From: Treponema ruminis
GTDB taxonomy: Bacteria; Spirochaetota; Spirochaetia; Treponematales; Treponemataceae
DNA length: 64,000 bases
Direction: 5' to 3'
Assembly (NCBI GenBank): GCA_017161305.1
Contig: CP031518.1
Location: forward strand, 558,001-622,000
Of this stretch, positions 26,645 to 38,500 are shown in pieces (the first letter of the stretch is position 1; every line of letters begins with the position of its first letter). The notes under the pieces were generated by a model. The model saw only the letters and a list, made by a program, of their open reading frames with translations, was not told the origin of the DNA and did not search any database. The position numbers and the translations under genes are program-made.

Positions 26645-29259
26645 TTGCAGGTCACATCGAACTTGAAGGTGCTTTGCCGACTGGTTCAAACTTGACACCT
26701 GATTTGCCAAAAGTTTCTGGTGTAATCAAGATTGAGGGAACTGTTTATGATGATGTAAGGCTTGAAGCATTAAGCATGAGTATTTTCGGTGGAACAAACA
26801 CTAAAGTTGCTTCTTATACAAATGGTGCATGGGTAAACGAAACTTCTTTACCTTCTGGACTTGTTTCATTTACTGCAAAAGATGAAGATATGAGTCAGAA
26901 GGGCCACACGGTTAAGTACACGGCGGTAATCGACACGGAAACCCTTAACGCAAGCGGCTACCCGGTAGGAAAAGCACAGTGGATAACAGTGGGTGCAAGC
27001 GACTGGAAGCATAACTACGTGACATCAGATACTAGTGTCACTGGCGGAAGTGATGCATTTACAGGTGGTACTTCGACTAGTGTGACAAAGGCTCAGACAA
27101 CAAGTACAACAAACACAAACTGCTATCAGATGGACGTTGTGCCTTATGTAACGGAGATTGTAACGCATTTGAGCAGTTTCTATGGAACAGCCCATAGTGT
27201 TTATGCTCGTACAGCAAAAGGACATTATCCGTGTTATGAAGGCGAGGAAATTGAGTTTAAAGGCTATAATCTGGGAAGCGGCAAGGCAAAAGTCGTGATT
27301 CCGGGAATGGCTGAAGATGGAACGACTCTTTCTGCCTCAAACAAAGTTACTCTTACTGCAACAAGTGCAGGTGCAACAGGTGCAACATCGGGTGTTATCA
27401 GTGTCAGTGTGAACGGAATTCCTGCGATGAATAACATCAACTCAAACAATGCATGCGGCTCTTATACAAGCGACAAAGAGGGAAGTTCTTACACTGATGA
27501 CAATTATGCTCACTGTTACAACCGCCAGCCAAACGGCGTGAACAACAATACCCTGACCGACGACCTTGAGCTTGACGTATGGCAGTTCAAGAATGCGGCC
27601 AAGCCAGTGAACGGCGGAGCAGAGCGAGTAACGATGAAGATTCGCCCAACAGACGGAACTCCAGGATTCAGCTATGCGAACTCGGTATTGTATTTCAGTA
27701 TGCCGGGATACAATGCTGACACAAGCGATGGTGATAAAAAAGGGGCTAATAATAAAACTATAAACGGACAATATGCTTCGCATATTCCATTTGCTGAGAA
27801 TTACGGTGGATTCAGTCATAATTCATTCACATTCGATTCCAATGGATTCTCTTATGGTGCAGCAATGTGTACTGATACACAGAACGCAAGTTCTTCTGCA
27901 TTCTTCCAGTTCTTCAGCAAAGAAACTCCAATGCCGTTCCATTGGTACAATCAGAATATGAACTATGCTAATGAAGCAAATGCGAGCCGTCTTGATTCTT
28001 CAACGATGAATGTTGGTACAGCTACTTCACCTAACTGGCAGTGTAATATCAACAGAATTCAGTCAATCAGCATGGACTCATCTATTACTGGTAATCTTAC
28101 TTATGTATATATTGCATATTATGATGCTGTTGCAAAACAAGTACGATTCCGTTGGGGTACGGTTGGGGCAAACTCTGATTCAATTGATGGAAAAAAGAAT
28201 AATTCTGAAAGTTTTGAAACAACAAGGCCGGATAATGCCTATGGATTGAATGATGCTGTTGATGAAAAATATACAGGTTATGCTCAATCAGGAAAAAGTG
28301 ATGGTTCTTGCCGACCGGCTGCTGCTGATTCTTTTGTTAAGTACAGCAACACAAATCACGATGGAATCCCAATCCAGGTAATCGCCGCTAGCGGATTGTC
28401 TTACAGTGGTACTCACAATACTATTTACAATAAAATGACTCACACTGCCGGACAGTATGTTTCTCTTTCAATTCTTGGAAAGGACACTGCAACTCCTACT
28501 GCCTGTGTATTCTGGTATGACGGTTCCAAACTCATGATGGCCTACAACAGCTCACCGACCACAAGCAATTCTTGGACTTACAAAACTGTCGATACAGATG
28601 GCGGCTTGCATGTTAAGTCGGCTGTAGACAGTGACGGCGGAATCCATCTTGCTTACTACACTTCAAACGGCGGTAACTTGAAGTACGCATATTTGAGCGG
28701 TGTTACAGCAAAACCACAGATTGCTACAGTTGATGCGAACGGTGCTGTTGGTACAAAATGTACGATTGATGTCGCAAAAGATGCAGATGGAAATCAGGTT
28801 CCGTATATCACATATCAGATGATTGGCGGCGTTTACACCTACAACGCAAAGATTGCTTATCGTACGAACTTTGATCCAGAACTTAAAACTTTGCCAAACG
28901 GTGCGGATAACAAGGATATGTTCACTGGTGACTGGGAAGTTTCAGTAATTCCAACGGAATCAAGCCGCCTTTTGAACGACGATACAATCAACGTCGGTCT
29001 CTGGCGAGATTCAAACGGTATGGCAAAGGTATTCACATCAAATACTTACTGGAAATCAAGCGACAAATGGTTTACATATACTTCTTCTGCCTATAATTCA
29101 TTTGGTGAAGTTACAGAAGCTGCTGCAAATGGGGTAACAACATACTCTAACACCATGGACGTTGGCAACCCATCGCTGATTTACGGCAACAACACCGCGA
29201 ACCCGATCGTCGGCTACGGCATTGAGTCCGGTGCGATAGAAATAGCCCAGAAGAAATAA
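26641..29259 (+). CDS. Giant Ig-like lipoprotein 1, C-terminal part (-1 frame)
   Basis: 872 residues from a GTG that overlaps the preceding stop; no ribosome site or signal peptide, so this is the displaced C-terminal part of the same gene. It begins VIAGHIELEG, matching LQGHIELE in giant 2, then one Ig-like module (PKVSGVIKIEGTVYDD). Next comes the family's conserved C-terminal region: MDVVPYVTEIVTHLSS, RTAKGHYPCYEGE, YNRQPNGVNNNTLTDD, AYYDAVAKQVRFRWG and repeated blocks such as GGIHLAYYTSNGGNLKYAYLS. These look like blades of a beta-propeller. Codon choice is more T/A-ending just after the junction than before it, suggesting a C-terminal region acquired by exchange. Confidence 0.8.
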   Translation: MIAGHIELEGALPTGSNLTPDLPKVSGVIKIEGTVYDDVRLEALSMSIFGGTNTKVASYTNGAWVNETSLPSGLVSFTAKDEDMSQKGHTVKYTAVIDTETLNASGYPVGKAQWITVGASDWKHNYVTSDTSVTGGSDAFTGGTSTSVTKAQTTSTTNTNCYQMDVVPYVTEIVTHLSSFYGTAHSVYARTAKGHYPCYEGEEIEFKGYNLGSGKAKVVIPGMAEDGTTLSASNKVTLTATSAGATGATSGVISVSVNGIPAMNNINSNNACGSYTSDKEGSSYTDDNYAHCYNRQPNGVNNNTLTDDLELDVWQFKNAAKPVNGGAERVTMKIRPTDGTPGFSYANSVLYFSMPGYNADTSDGDKKGANNKTINGQYASHIPFAENYGGFSHNSFTFDSNGFSYGAAMCTDTQNASSSAFFQFFSKETPMPFHWYNQNMNYANEANASRLDSSTMNVGTATSPNWQCNINRIQSISMDSSITGNLTYVYIAYYDAVAKQVRFRWGTVGANSDSIDGKKNNSESFETTRPDNAYGLNDAVDEKYTGYAQSGKSDGSCRPAAADSFVKYSNTNHDGIPIQVIAASGLSYSGTHNTIYNKMTHTAGQYVSLSILGKDTATPTACVFWYDGSKLMMAYNSSPTTSNSWTYKTVDTDGGLHVKSAVDSDGGIHLAYYTSNGGNLKYAYLSGVTAKPQIATVDANGAVGTKCTIDVAKDADGNQVPYITYQMIGGVYTYNAKIAYRTNFDPELKTLPNGADNKDMFTGDWEVSVIPTESSRLLNDDTINVGLWRDSNGMAKVFTSNTYWKSSDKWFTYTSSAYNSFGEVTEAAANGVTTYSNTMDVGNPSLIYGNNTANPIVGYGIESGAIEIAQKK

Positions 29260-29290
29260 ATTCCAGATTTTAGGAATTACTGACTGTATC

Positions 29291-29338
29291 AAAAAACAGG
29301 CGTCCAGTCGTGAAAACGGCTTCACGTCTGTTTTTTTT
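29291..29338 (+). terminator. Terminator after giant lipoprotein 1
   Basis: AAAAAACAG (29291-29299) pairs with CTGTTTTTT and CGTGAA (29309-29314) with TTCACG (29321-29326), followed by eight T ending at 29338. Confidence 0.75.
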
Positions 29339-29422
29339 GTATCATTCGAAACTGAGAAAAAATCATCCTCTTATCAAATTCTTAAAATAAAATTGAATAA
29401 ATTTCTCCAAAAATATAAATTT

Positions 29423-29497
29423 TATGACAAAATTAACATTTTCTTATTAAAATTTTCACTTTTTGTCATACTATTTCAAGTATATCCATGTTATAAT
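29423..29497 (+). promoter_or_regulatory. Candidate promoter and operator of giant lipoprotein 2
   Basis: A perfect inverted repeat, TATGACAAAA (29423-29432) and TTTTGTCATA (29461-29470), precedes an extended -10 element TGTTATAAT (29489-29497), 54 bp before the ATG. The repeat could bind a dimeric regulator or form a hairpin. No well-spaced -35 is evident. Confidence 0.5.
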
Positions 29498-29551
29498 TTT
29501 AGCAAAATTTTCTAATCATCTAAAAGTGTTGTTGCTTGGCTGGAGGCAATT

Positions 29552-32500
29552 ATGAAAAAAAGTGTTGTTAAGTTGTTACAGAGCTTTCTTTTACTTGGTG
29601 CTTCAATTCTGTCTGGTTTTGCTTTTTATTCTTGTGGTGAAGACGCCGGTTTGGGTGGTGCCATCGATACTAAGGCACCGAGTCTGTCCATCGATTATCC
29701 AAAGGAATCTGGTTCTGCAATCCGTGATCAATTCATTCTTGCGGGTACTGTAACCGACGATAAATCTATCGCCCGCGTTACTGTAAACGTAAAGAGCCTC
29801 GATGACGGCGGCAAAATTTCTGATACTTATTCCGCAAGTTTCGACCCTGTCAAAAACCGATGGTGGGTCGACATCAACCGTTATGATGCTTCTGCTGCCG
29901 GCTATTACAACGGCTGGCAGTACCCGGACGGCAACTATGAGTTCAGCGTTACTGCATTTGATAATGCGGGCAATAATTCGGGAACTTATTCAAAGACATT
30001 CGAAATCGACAACACTGCGCCTGTTTTCATTATTTCAAATCCTGGCGTAATCAAAAAGACCAACCTCAGCGCATCTGCTTATGGTTCACTCTTTACAATT
30101 GACGGTACAATTTCTGACAACCACACAATTTCTTTCATGGACGTAACAATCTATGATGCCAGCGGAAAATGCGTTTCATCAGAATCTTACGAAGGTGAAA
30201 ATCTTCCATATTATCGCGAAGAAGATATTGCAACTGCCGGCGGAACAAGCGTTCAGATTGCTCAGTATTCAAAAGAGCCTTCAACAGCCCTGAACACTCG
30301 CTACAGCCAGCTTCATGAGTCTGAGTCAGGCACGGAATATTACTATGCTGAAATCAAGCTCACTGACTCTACAAAAGTTTACCGCAATCCATGGGGTGAA
30401 GACGCCCGCTCAGCTGATGAGATTTCTGCCGAGCAGCTCGGAAATTCAACTTCAAAAGTCTATCTTTACGATGATGTCTATGCAAGCCTCATGAGTGCCA
30501 AAAAAGGTTTGGGCTTGAGTGCGGCAAATCTCAAGGATATTATTTCTGGCGTTTATTCAGGTTCTGCCAGCAAGGAATCTGTTCTCCAGACCCTCAATGA
30601 AAAAGTTTATGACACTTCTCTTGTTGAAGATGACCCGATGGCCAATAAACTCAGCTTCTCCCTCAACCCGGAGGCAAACCCGACTTACAATGTAAACGGA
30701 TTTGAATTCGGATTCGGTGACGAGGCAGTACTCAGTGCATCATCAGGAAATACCGTTTCAGTAACAATTTCTGCCGGCCTCGACAAGACAAACATTGCTC
30801 CGGAAGTCGTTCGCGTATGGATGAAAACTTACGTCCAGAAACCGACAGACCAGGCTGCCGTCAAGAGTGATTTGATTACCCTTGGAAAAGAAGTTGTAAA
30901 ATTTGAAAAATACAATGATGACTTTGCCGGATTTATGGATAAGCTTCACGAAACTCCTGAAAATCCTGCAACTACAATAACAACCGGCGGTGCAAACTGG
31001 GTTCTTATCTATGATTATTCACTCAACAACTCAAGAAGCAGCTCTGTAAGCACAAAAACATTCAGCGTAACCCTTCCTGACGGAATCGAACTTTCAAAAT
31101 ACTACATCCTCGGCGTAACAGGTTGCGATATCGAAGACCTTGAATTCGCACAGAACACAGTTTACGGATTTGAGGGAAATACAGCCGGCGTTCCTCCGAC
31201 AATCGACATCGAAACTCCAGACAACCTTTCAGTCTGGGCTAACTTTGCCGCTCCTTCATTCTCAGGAACAGCAAGTCTTTCAACAAAATCTCTTTACGTC
31301 TCAGAACTTACAGCAAGCCTCAGCATCATCGAAGACGGCTCAACAAAGAAAAATATCGGAGAATTTACCGATACAATCACATGCAAAATCGAAAATGATG
31401 AAAAGGTCTGGTCTACTTCTGCTGCCCAGGCCCTCACATATGATAAAACAGAAGACAAATGGCATCTTGATGCATCAAAACTTCCGGGGCTGCTTGAAGT
31501 CTACGGGAAGGAAGCTCCTAAAGGCGTCTTGTGGCTTGCAACACTTAAAGTCTCTGGAAAATCTTCTTCCGGCCATACAGGCGAAAAAACTCTGAGCGTC
31601 AAGATTGATACAGTCGCACCTGTAGTCAGCATTTCTTCTGTAACACCGACAGTTCTCGGCTCTGAATACTTCGGTGACAGCGACACGAACACTTACCTCA
31701 ACGGCGAAATTTCAATCAAGGGCAATATTTCTGATACAAACCTTCTTGAAACTGAAGCTGCCGTAACTTATGACGTTCTTGCAAGCATTGGTGACGAGGA
31801 ACCTGTTTCAATTCTCGCTGATTTGATTGCAAACAAAGAAGATGTGGGAGCTGATTTCGACGGCAAACTCGGCAGCGTCTATTCTATAAACGAAAGCTTT
31901 GACACAAGGGCGATTTCAAAATTCTTCCATGATTTTAAAGAAAAAGGCGAAGATGAAAAGATTAAGATTGAAGTCGTTGTAACCGCAACCGACAAGGCCG
32001 GCAACAAGGGCAGCTATTCTTCAAGCCTTCTCAATGGCGGCAAGAATTTCGTAATTTACCAGGAAACTGACCGCCCGAAGATTGAACTGGGTAACGCAGA
32101 ACTGTCAATTACAAAGGCTGAAAATGTAAAAGTCAACCACAACCTCTTCGGCACAACAAGCAACAACAAACTCACGGTAAATTTCTCTGATGATGACAGC
32201 ATCGCTGAATATGAAGTTTATGTTTACGATGAAAAAGGCGAGCTGGTCAAAGAAACAGAAGTTTCTGCCCAGACAGACAACGTAAAGGCAAATCCATACA
32301 AATACTATCCAGGAAAGACAACAGCCGCTTTGAGCTACGTCCTTCCTTCAAAAGAAGCAAAATATCAGGTTGAAATCAAAGCCCGCGATTACCTTACAAC
32401 AGGCCTGAACACAAATCCTTATGGAGAAAAATCAGTCGGCAAATTCTTCGTCGCCGTTGATTCTGGTGCACCGGAGGTAGAGATTTCAAAACCGGATTTG

Positions 32501-35500
32501 AACAGTTTCCAGAGCGGTTCAATTCAAGTCAGCGGAAGTGTTTCAAAAGCAGTTGATTTGAAAGGAACTCTGGTAGAAAACAGCCAGAATGCAGCTGCTC
32601 CAAAGACTTTTGAAATTAAGTCTTCTGAAATGACAAAAGATGGAGACTCATACACTTGGAAATGGGAGAATACGGTCGCAAATGACGGCGCATATTCTAT
32701 TAAAGTAGATGTAACGGATATTTACGGTCAGACAGCCGCAAAAACACGCGCATTCAAAGTTGATACAAAGTCTCCTGAAATTAAAGCGACAACAACATCA
32801 GTTGATAATAATAATAGACTCGTTCCTCTCGATGAAATGGAATACATCACCCTTAAAGCTGATGTTACGGATGGTGCGGATTCTTCAAGCGTTGCAGGCA
32901 TTTCAGTTGTAAAATATCTCCTTACAAAAGATAAATTCTCAGCAGATGCCCTCAAAGATGAAAACATCGCCCAGATAAAATCAGCCTTTGAAGGCAATGA
33001 CTGGACTCAGATGAACCAGGGTGGCACTGTTGAGGCAACAAACGTCACAAGCTTCAATGCCAGCGTGCCAGTCAAAACATTTGCAACAGATAAAAATTAT
33101 TTCGACGGCGAAGCATATGTCTATGTAGCAACAGAAGATAACGTAGGAAACTTCAAGATTTCGGAAGATCCGGTCGTGCTTAATTTTGATGAAAAGGCTC
33201 CAAAAATCGTAGTAGTTGATTTTGACGGTTCAACAGAAATCGAAACAAACGGAATCGGAAAAGCAACAACTCCAGATCAGAAACTCACTGTAAAAGTTGA
33301 AGATACAAACGTAGATAAATTAGAGTCTGGTGATGTCAAACTCGCGGTTGGCGGTGCAACAGAACTTGCAGGCGGCAAGGGCAAGTCATTCGTTGTAACT
33401 CCGGCATGGGAAGGATTCCTGGTCAACGGTGAGACAAAATACGAAGATACAAAGACTGCCACATTCACTGCAACTGACACACATTCTCGAAAATCAACAA
33501 AAACCGTTATTTTGAAGTGTGATACTTATGCACCTCGCGTAGTCCTCACACGAAAAACTGGTGATACATTCTCAAATTCAAGTTCAATTGAATTGACGGG
33601 AACAATCGAAGATAAAAACATTTCCGGCACTTCTGAATACTTTAAGCTTTATCTCGTTCCGCCGGCTTCAACATCATTTGATGTAAAAGAAGGTCTCGTA
33701 ACATTCGTAAAAAATGGTGAAAAATACGAATTTACGGCAAACATCACAGGCCTCAACGACACAGAGTACAACATCGCAATTATTGCCAAGGATTCATTCG
33801 GAAACGAAGCAAAATATTCAACAGATGCTTCAAAAACAACTGCAAAAACAGGCAGCAACACGGATTTGGTCACAAAAATCGACGGCGGTTCAATCTCAAT
33901 CGACTCGCTTGCGCCAAGTTCTAATATTAAGCTTGACACCAATGGAAAACTTCTTGATCGTCAGAAAGCATCTGTTACAAATGCTAATCCTCACGCTCTC
34001 GACTTCGGAAGCACATATTACACAGATAATACATTCATTCTTAAAGGAACAATCACAGAGACGAACCTTATCGAGAATGCGGCACAGGCTGGTGGCTTCC
34101 CAGGAACAAAAGAGCCAACCCTCACAATTTCAAAAGAAGGTGTGTTGGAAGCTGAGTTGACACCTTCAAATGACGGGCCATTTATTCTTGGTGCAAATGA
34201 CGGCAACGGCAAATATGAATGGTCATACACTCCAAACTATGATGAGGACGGCTCAAAAGATGCCCTTTACGAATATACACTCACTGTTTGGGATAAATCA
34301 AAACAGAGTTTCTCAAAATCTGTAACAGTAACTCTTGATACAAAAAAACCGGAACTTGCATTCACAAGCCCAAGTGAAAACGAAAGCTTTGAAAGTAACC
34401 CGGCAGCAAAAGTCGCATATTCTGATGACGGTGTTGGAATCAAGGAATATACTTACAAACTCTTCAGCATTTCGGATGATGGAACAGAAAATGAAAAAAC
34501 AATTGAAACAAATGCAATCACAAACGGAAGCGCAACTGGTTCTGTTAATTTGACAAGTGCTGTAGGCTCTACAGAAGGTTCTTACAAAATTACTGCACAG
34601 GTAGAAGATTATCTTGGTCATAAATCAGAGCTTGTTGAGAGAAACTTCTATCTTGATACCAGCAAGCCAACAGTTGATGAAAAAGCCATTGGATCTAGCG
34701 GTCTTACAACAAACGCAGGAACAATCACTTTGACAGGTGTTGTTTATGATACGAACGCTTTGTATCAGAATGGTGCAACTGGTACTGTAAAAATCTCTGG
34801 CACATGGAACGGTCAGAATCGCAGTGTAAATGTAACTGTAACACCTAAAGCAGAAACTGTTGACGGAAAATCTTATACAGCAAAACAGTACGCTACATGG
34901 ACATATACATTCAACACTGCAAATTACAAAGGTCCAAATAATGAAAGTGCCAATACATCTGTAGAAAACTATCTCCCAGACGGCACGTATAACTTTGCAA
35001 TTATCGCAACCGATACAGCGGGCAAAACAAACCAGATTAGCCGAACTGTAACTGTTGATACTGTTGCACCGAAGTTTGGAACTGGAGTGGCTTCGGATTC
35101 AAACACTACAAATGTTGCGCCATACGTTTCAACTACATCTGTAACATCAGACTCAGAAAAATGGTACAAGACAAACGAACTCAGATTCGCAGGAACTGCA
35201 ACTGATACATTTGACGGTGTAGCAGGTACGGGTATTAAGGAAGTTTATTACGAGACTTCAACAGACGGCTCAAGCTGGACAAGGGGTGATTATTTTGCAG
35301 GAACTTCTTCATGGGCTGGTACTGTTCAGAATCTCGTCCATAATTCAACTCAGGTTCGTGTTGTTGTAGTTGATAACGCAGGAAACAAAACTGAATCTGA
35401 CCCATTAGGAAAATTCAACATTGATATGGTTGCGCCGACTTCAACTATTGTTCTTACACCAGCTTCTGGTGGAAAACTGCTTGATTCTGCAAAGAATACA

Positions 35501-38500
35501 GGGGCAAGCGTTGTTTTTGGAAAGACATATTACACTGACAGTACGTTTACTCTCGGCGGTACAATCACAGAGGAGAATATTGATCCAAACAATCCTCCAA
35601 AACTCACTGTGTCAAAAGACGGAGCTGCGACAACCACTGTAAACTTTACAACTGATGTAACTACAGCTGGTGCATGGACTTACACAATTCCAGACTTTGC
35701 TGCAAATAATGCTGATGACGGACAGTATGTATACACACTCACAGTCAATGATAAAATTGGAAGTGACCATGAATTCAAGGAATCTATAACCGTCATTGTG
35801 GATACAAAGACACCAGATGCGTCTATTACTGCTCCTGGTGATGGTGATCAGTTCTTGGCAACTAATCTTCCTGTAGCAAAAATTGCATATTCTGATGATG
35901 GCGTTGGAATTGATACGTCAAGCTCAACTGCAATCAAATATATTGTAAAAAATATCACTGACTCTTCGAATGTTACTGATGTACCAGGAACAAATTACTC
36001 TGTAAATAACAGAAGTGCGACTGGTCAGGCTACATTTAACAGCTCATTCAATGCAGAGGGTTCGTTCACAGTTTATGCCGAGGTAGAAGATTATCTCGGA
36101 CATAAAGCACAAACAGAAACTCGTACGTTCTATTATGATGTTGCCCCACCGACACTTACAGAAACAAAGGTCGGCTCAAACGGAATCACAACAAACGGTC
36201 TCGAGGCAACTGGCGGAACAGGTACTGAATCTGCTAGAAAGTTCACATTGGAAGGAACTGTTTCTGATTCTAACGCACTTTATGACAACGGAACTTATCA
36301 TTCAACTGGAGATAATGTAATTGTAATCTCTACAAATGAAAAACTGTCTAATGGAACGACACGAACTCGTACATGGAATATTCAACTTGAATCTGGTTCT
36401 ACAAAGAAATCTGGAAACTGGAAAAAAGACTTCATTATCGGTTCTGGAGAAGGTGTCGATACAGATGCAGAGAATTATCTCCCGGATGGAACTTACACGT
36501 TCTCAATCAAGGCAACCGATGTTGCTGGCAAGACTACAATTGAAGCACGTACTGTAAAGGTTGATACAGTTGCACCACAGTTTGGTGAAGAAGAGCCTTC
36601 TGAGACAAATACAACTAACGTCAAACCTCATGTTTCAACAAAGGTTAGTGATGCTGACTGGTATAAGACAAACAGCCTGCGTTTTGAAGGAACCGCTAGT
36701 GATAATGGTGGAACTGGAATTGAAAAAGTTTACTATCAGATAGGTACAAAAAATGATAGTGGTTCTTATACTTGGGGTGATGAAACAGCCTTTGCGGGTA
36801 CAGAAACTTGGGCAGGAACAGTCGATAATCTCAAATCACAGAAGTCAATGATTCGTATTGTTGTAATCGATAATGCCAAAAATAAATCTGTGGTAAAAGA
36901 ACTCGGCCCATGGAAGATTGATATGACAGAGCCAACCCTCACTTCTGGTTCAGTTGAAGTTAACAATGCAAAAGTTTCTGAAGAAAATCCATTCTACTCA
37001 AAGGGTGCAAAAGATGGTGCTTCTGCGGTCAATCCTGTTGTTACATTTAAGGTAAGTGATGAGGAAAATGGCAGTGGCATTGCAAAAGTTGACGTTCATC
37101 TCTACAGCAAGGCAACAGATACAACTGCTGCTGATGTAATTCATATTACAGATGTCGCTGCTGATGGTTCTTGCACGGCAGGAATTCCTGCAACATATAT
37201 TACAAAATCAGGAACTGCATACGCACGAATCTACGACAATGCGGGCAATGCTACTGACGTGAATTTGTTCGCGCTCACTTATGATACTACGGATCCAAAG
37301 ATTATTAGCCCAGTTCTTGAAGAAAAGACTGCAAACTTCAAGGCTTATAAGACTAAGGATAATAACGGAAAAGAATTCTACTATGTAAATAATAGCGATG
37401 GTCACAAATTCACTCTTTCTGGTGTTGCGACTGACAACCTTGGTCTCAATAAAATCACGCTTTCTATTACAGACGGCACAAAAACACTTGATACTGTCGA
37501 AATTGTTGATAATCCTGCAACAGCAAACAAAGATGAGCTTGCCGATTGGGTATTCGACAACATTGATTTGCACACATTGTCTGGTGATAATACAAAGGTA
37601 ACACTCACATTGTACGACAAAGCTGGCAATAAAGCTGAATCAATTATCTCAATCAAGTACGACACAGATGTTCCAGCCGCACTCCATGAACTTGATGGTT
37701 CTGGAAAAGACTACACATTCCGAATTGGTGACGGTATTGGCGGAAAGTATTCTCCGGGAACTTACGGAAACAATACAACAATCATGATTCGCGGATACTT
37801 CACTGAACCTCTCAGTGGTCTTTCAATGCTCTATTACAAAGTTTTGCAGACTCAGCCGACCCAAGATTATGCAGATACATTCCTTGCTAATTACACAGAC
37901 GGTTCAACAGGATTCGCTGCACTTTCTTCTGAGAAGGAAGCAACTGTTTCTAGTAGTGCTTCTGGTGATAAAACTGTTAAATCAAACTTCGAGACAACAG
38001 TCTCTTCATTCCAAGAGGGCAAAAACTACCTTCTCCTCGTGGCTGTAGATAACGTTGGTAACGCTGCTTTGGATACGGTTTCAGTTGGAACTGGTACAGA
38101 TGCTGTTACAGGTTGTTACTCAATCAACGTAGATGTAAAAGCTCCAGAAGCAGAAGCAAGCGATATGAATGCTCACCTCACGAACGGTGAATCAGACATC
38201 GTGATTACAGGAACTGCAAAAGATAATCCTTCTGACGGTGCTTCTGGTATCAAGTCGATTGTGGTTTCTTTGACTATTGATGAACAACACAAATATAAGA
38301 GTTCAGATAAAAATCCGAAAATCACAGTTGAGCCAAATCCAGCTGTTACAACGACAACAGATGCTTCAATTGCTAACTGGAAGGCAACAATCAGTAAAGA
38401 TTTGTTCGCTGATGAAGACCTCACTTCTGGTAACTTCACTGTATATGCAACAGTTACTGATAACGCAGGAGAAGTGAAGAGCAATTCACAGACTTCAAAC

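Noticed and set aside
26625-26645. Programmed -1 frameshift in giant lipoprotein 1
   Set aside because: The AAAA tract is short and no stimulatory hairpin is obvious; mutation or sequence error is simpler, though not excluded.
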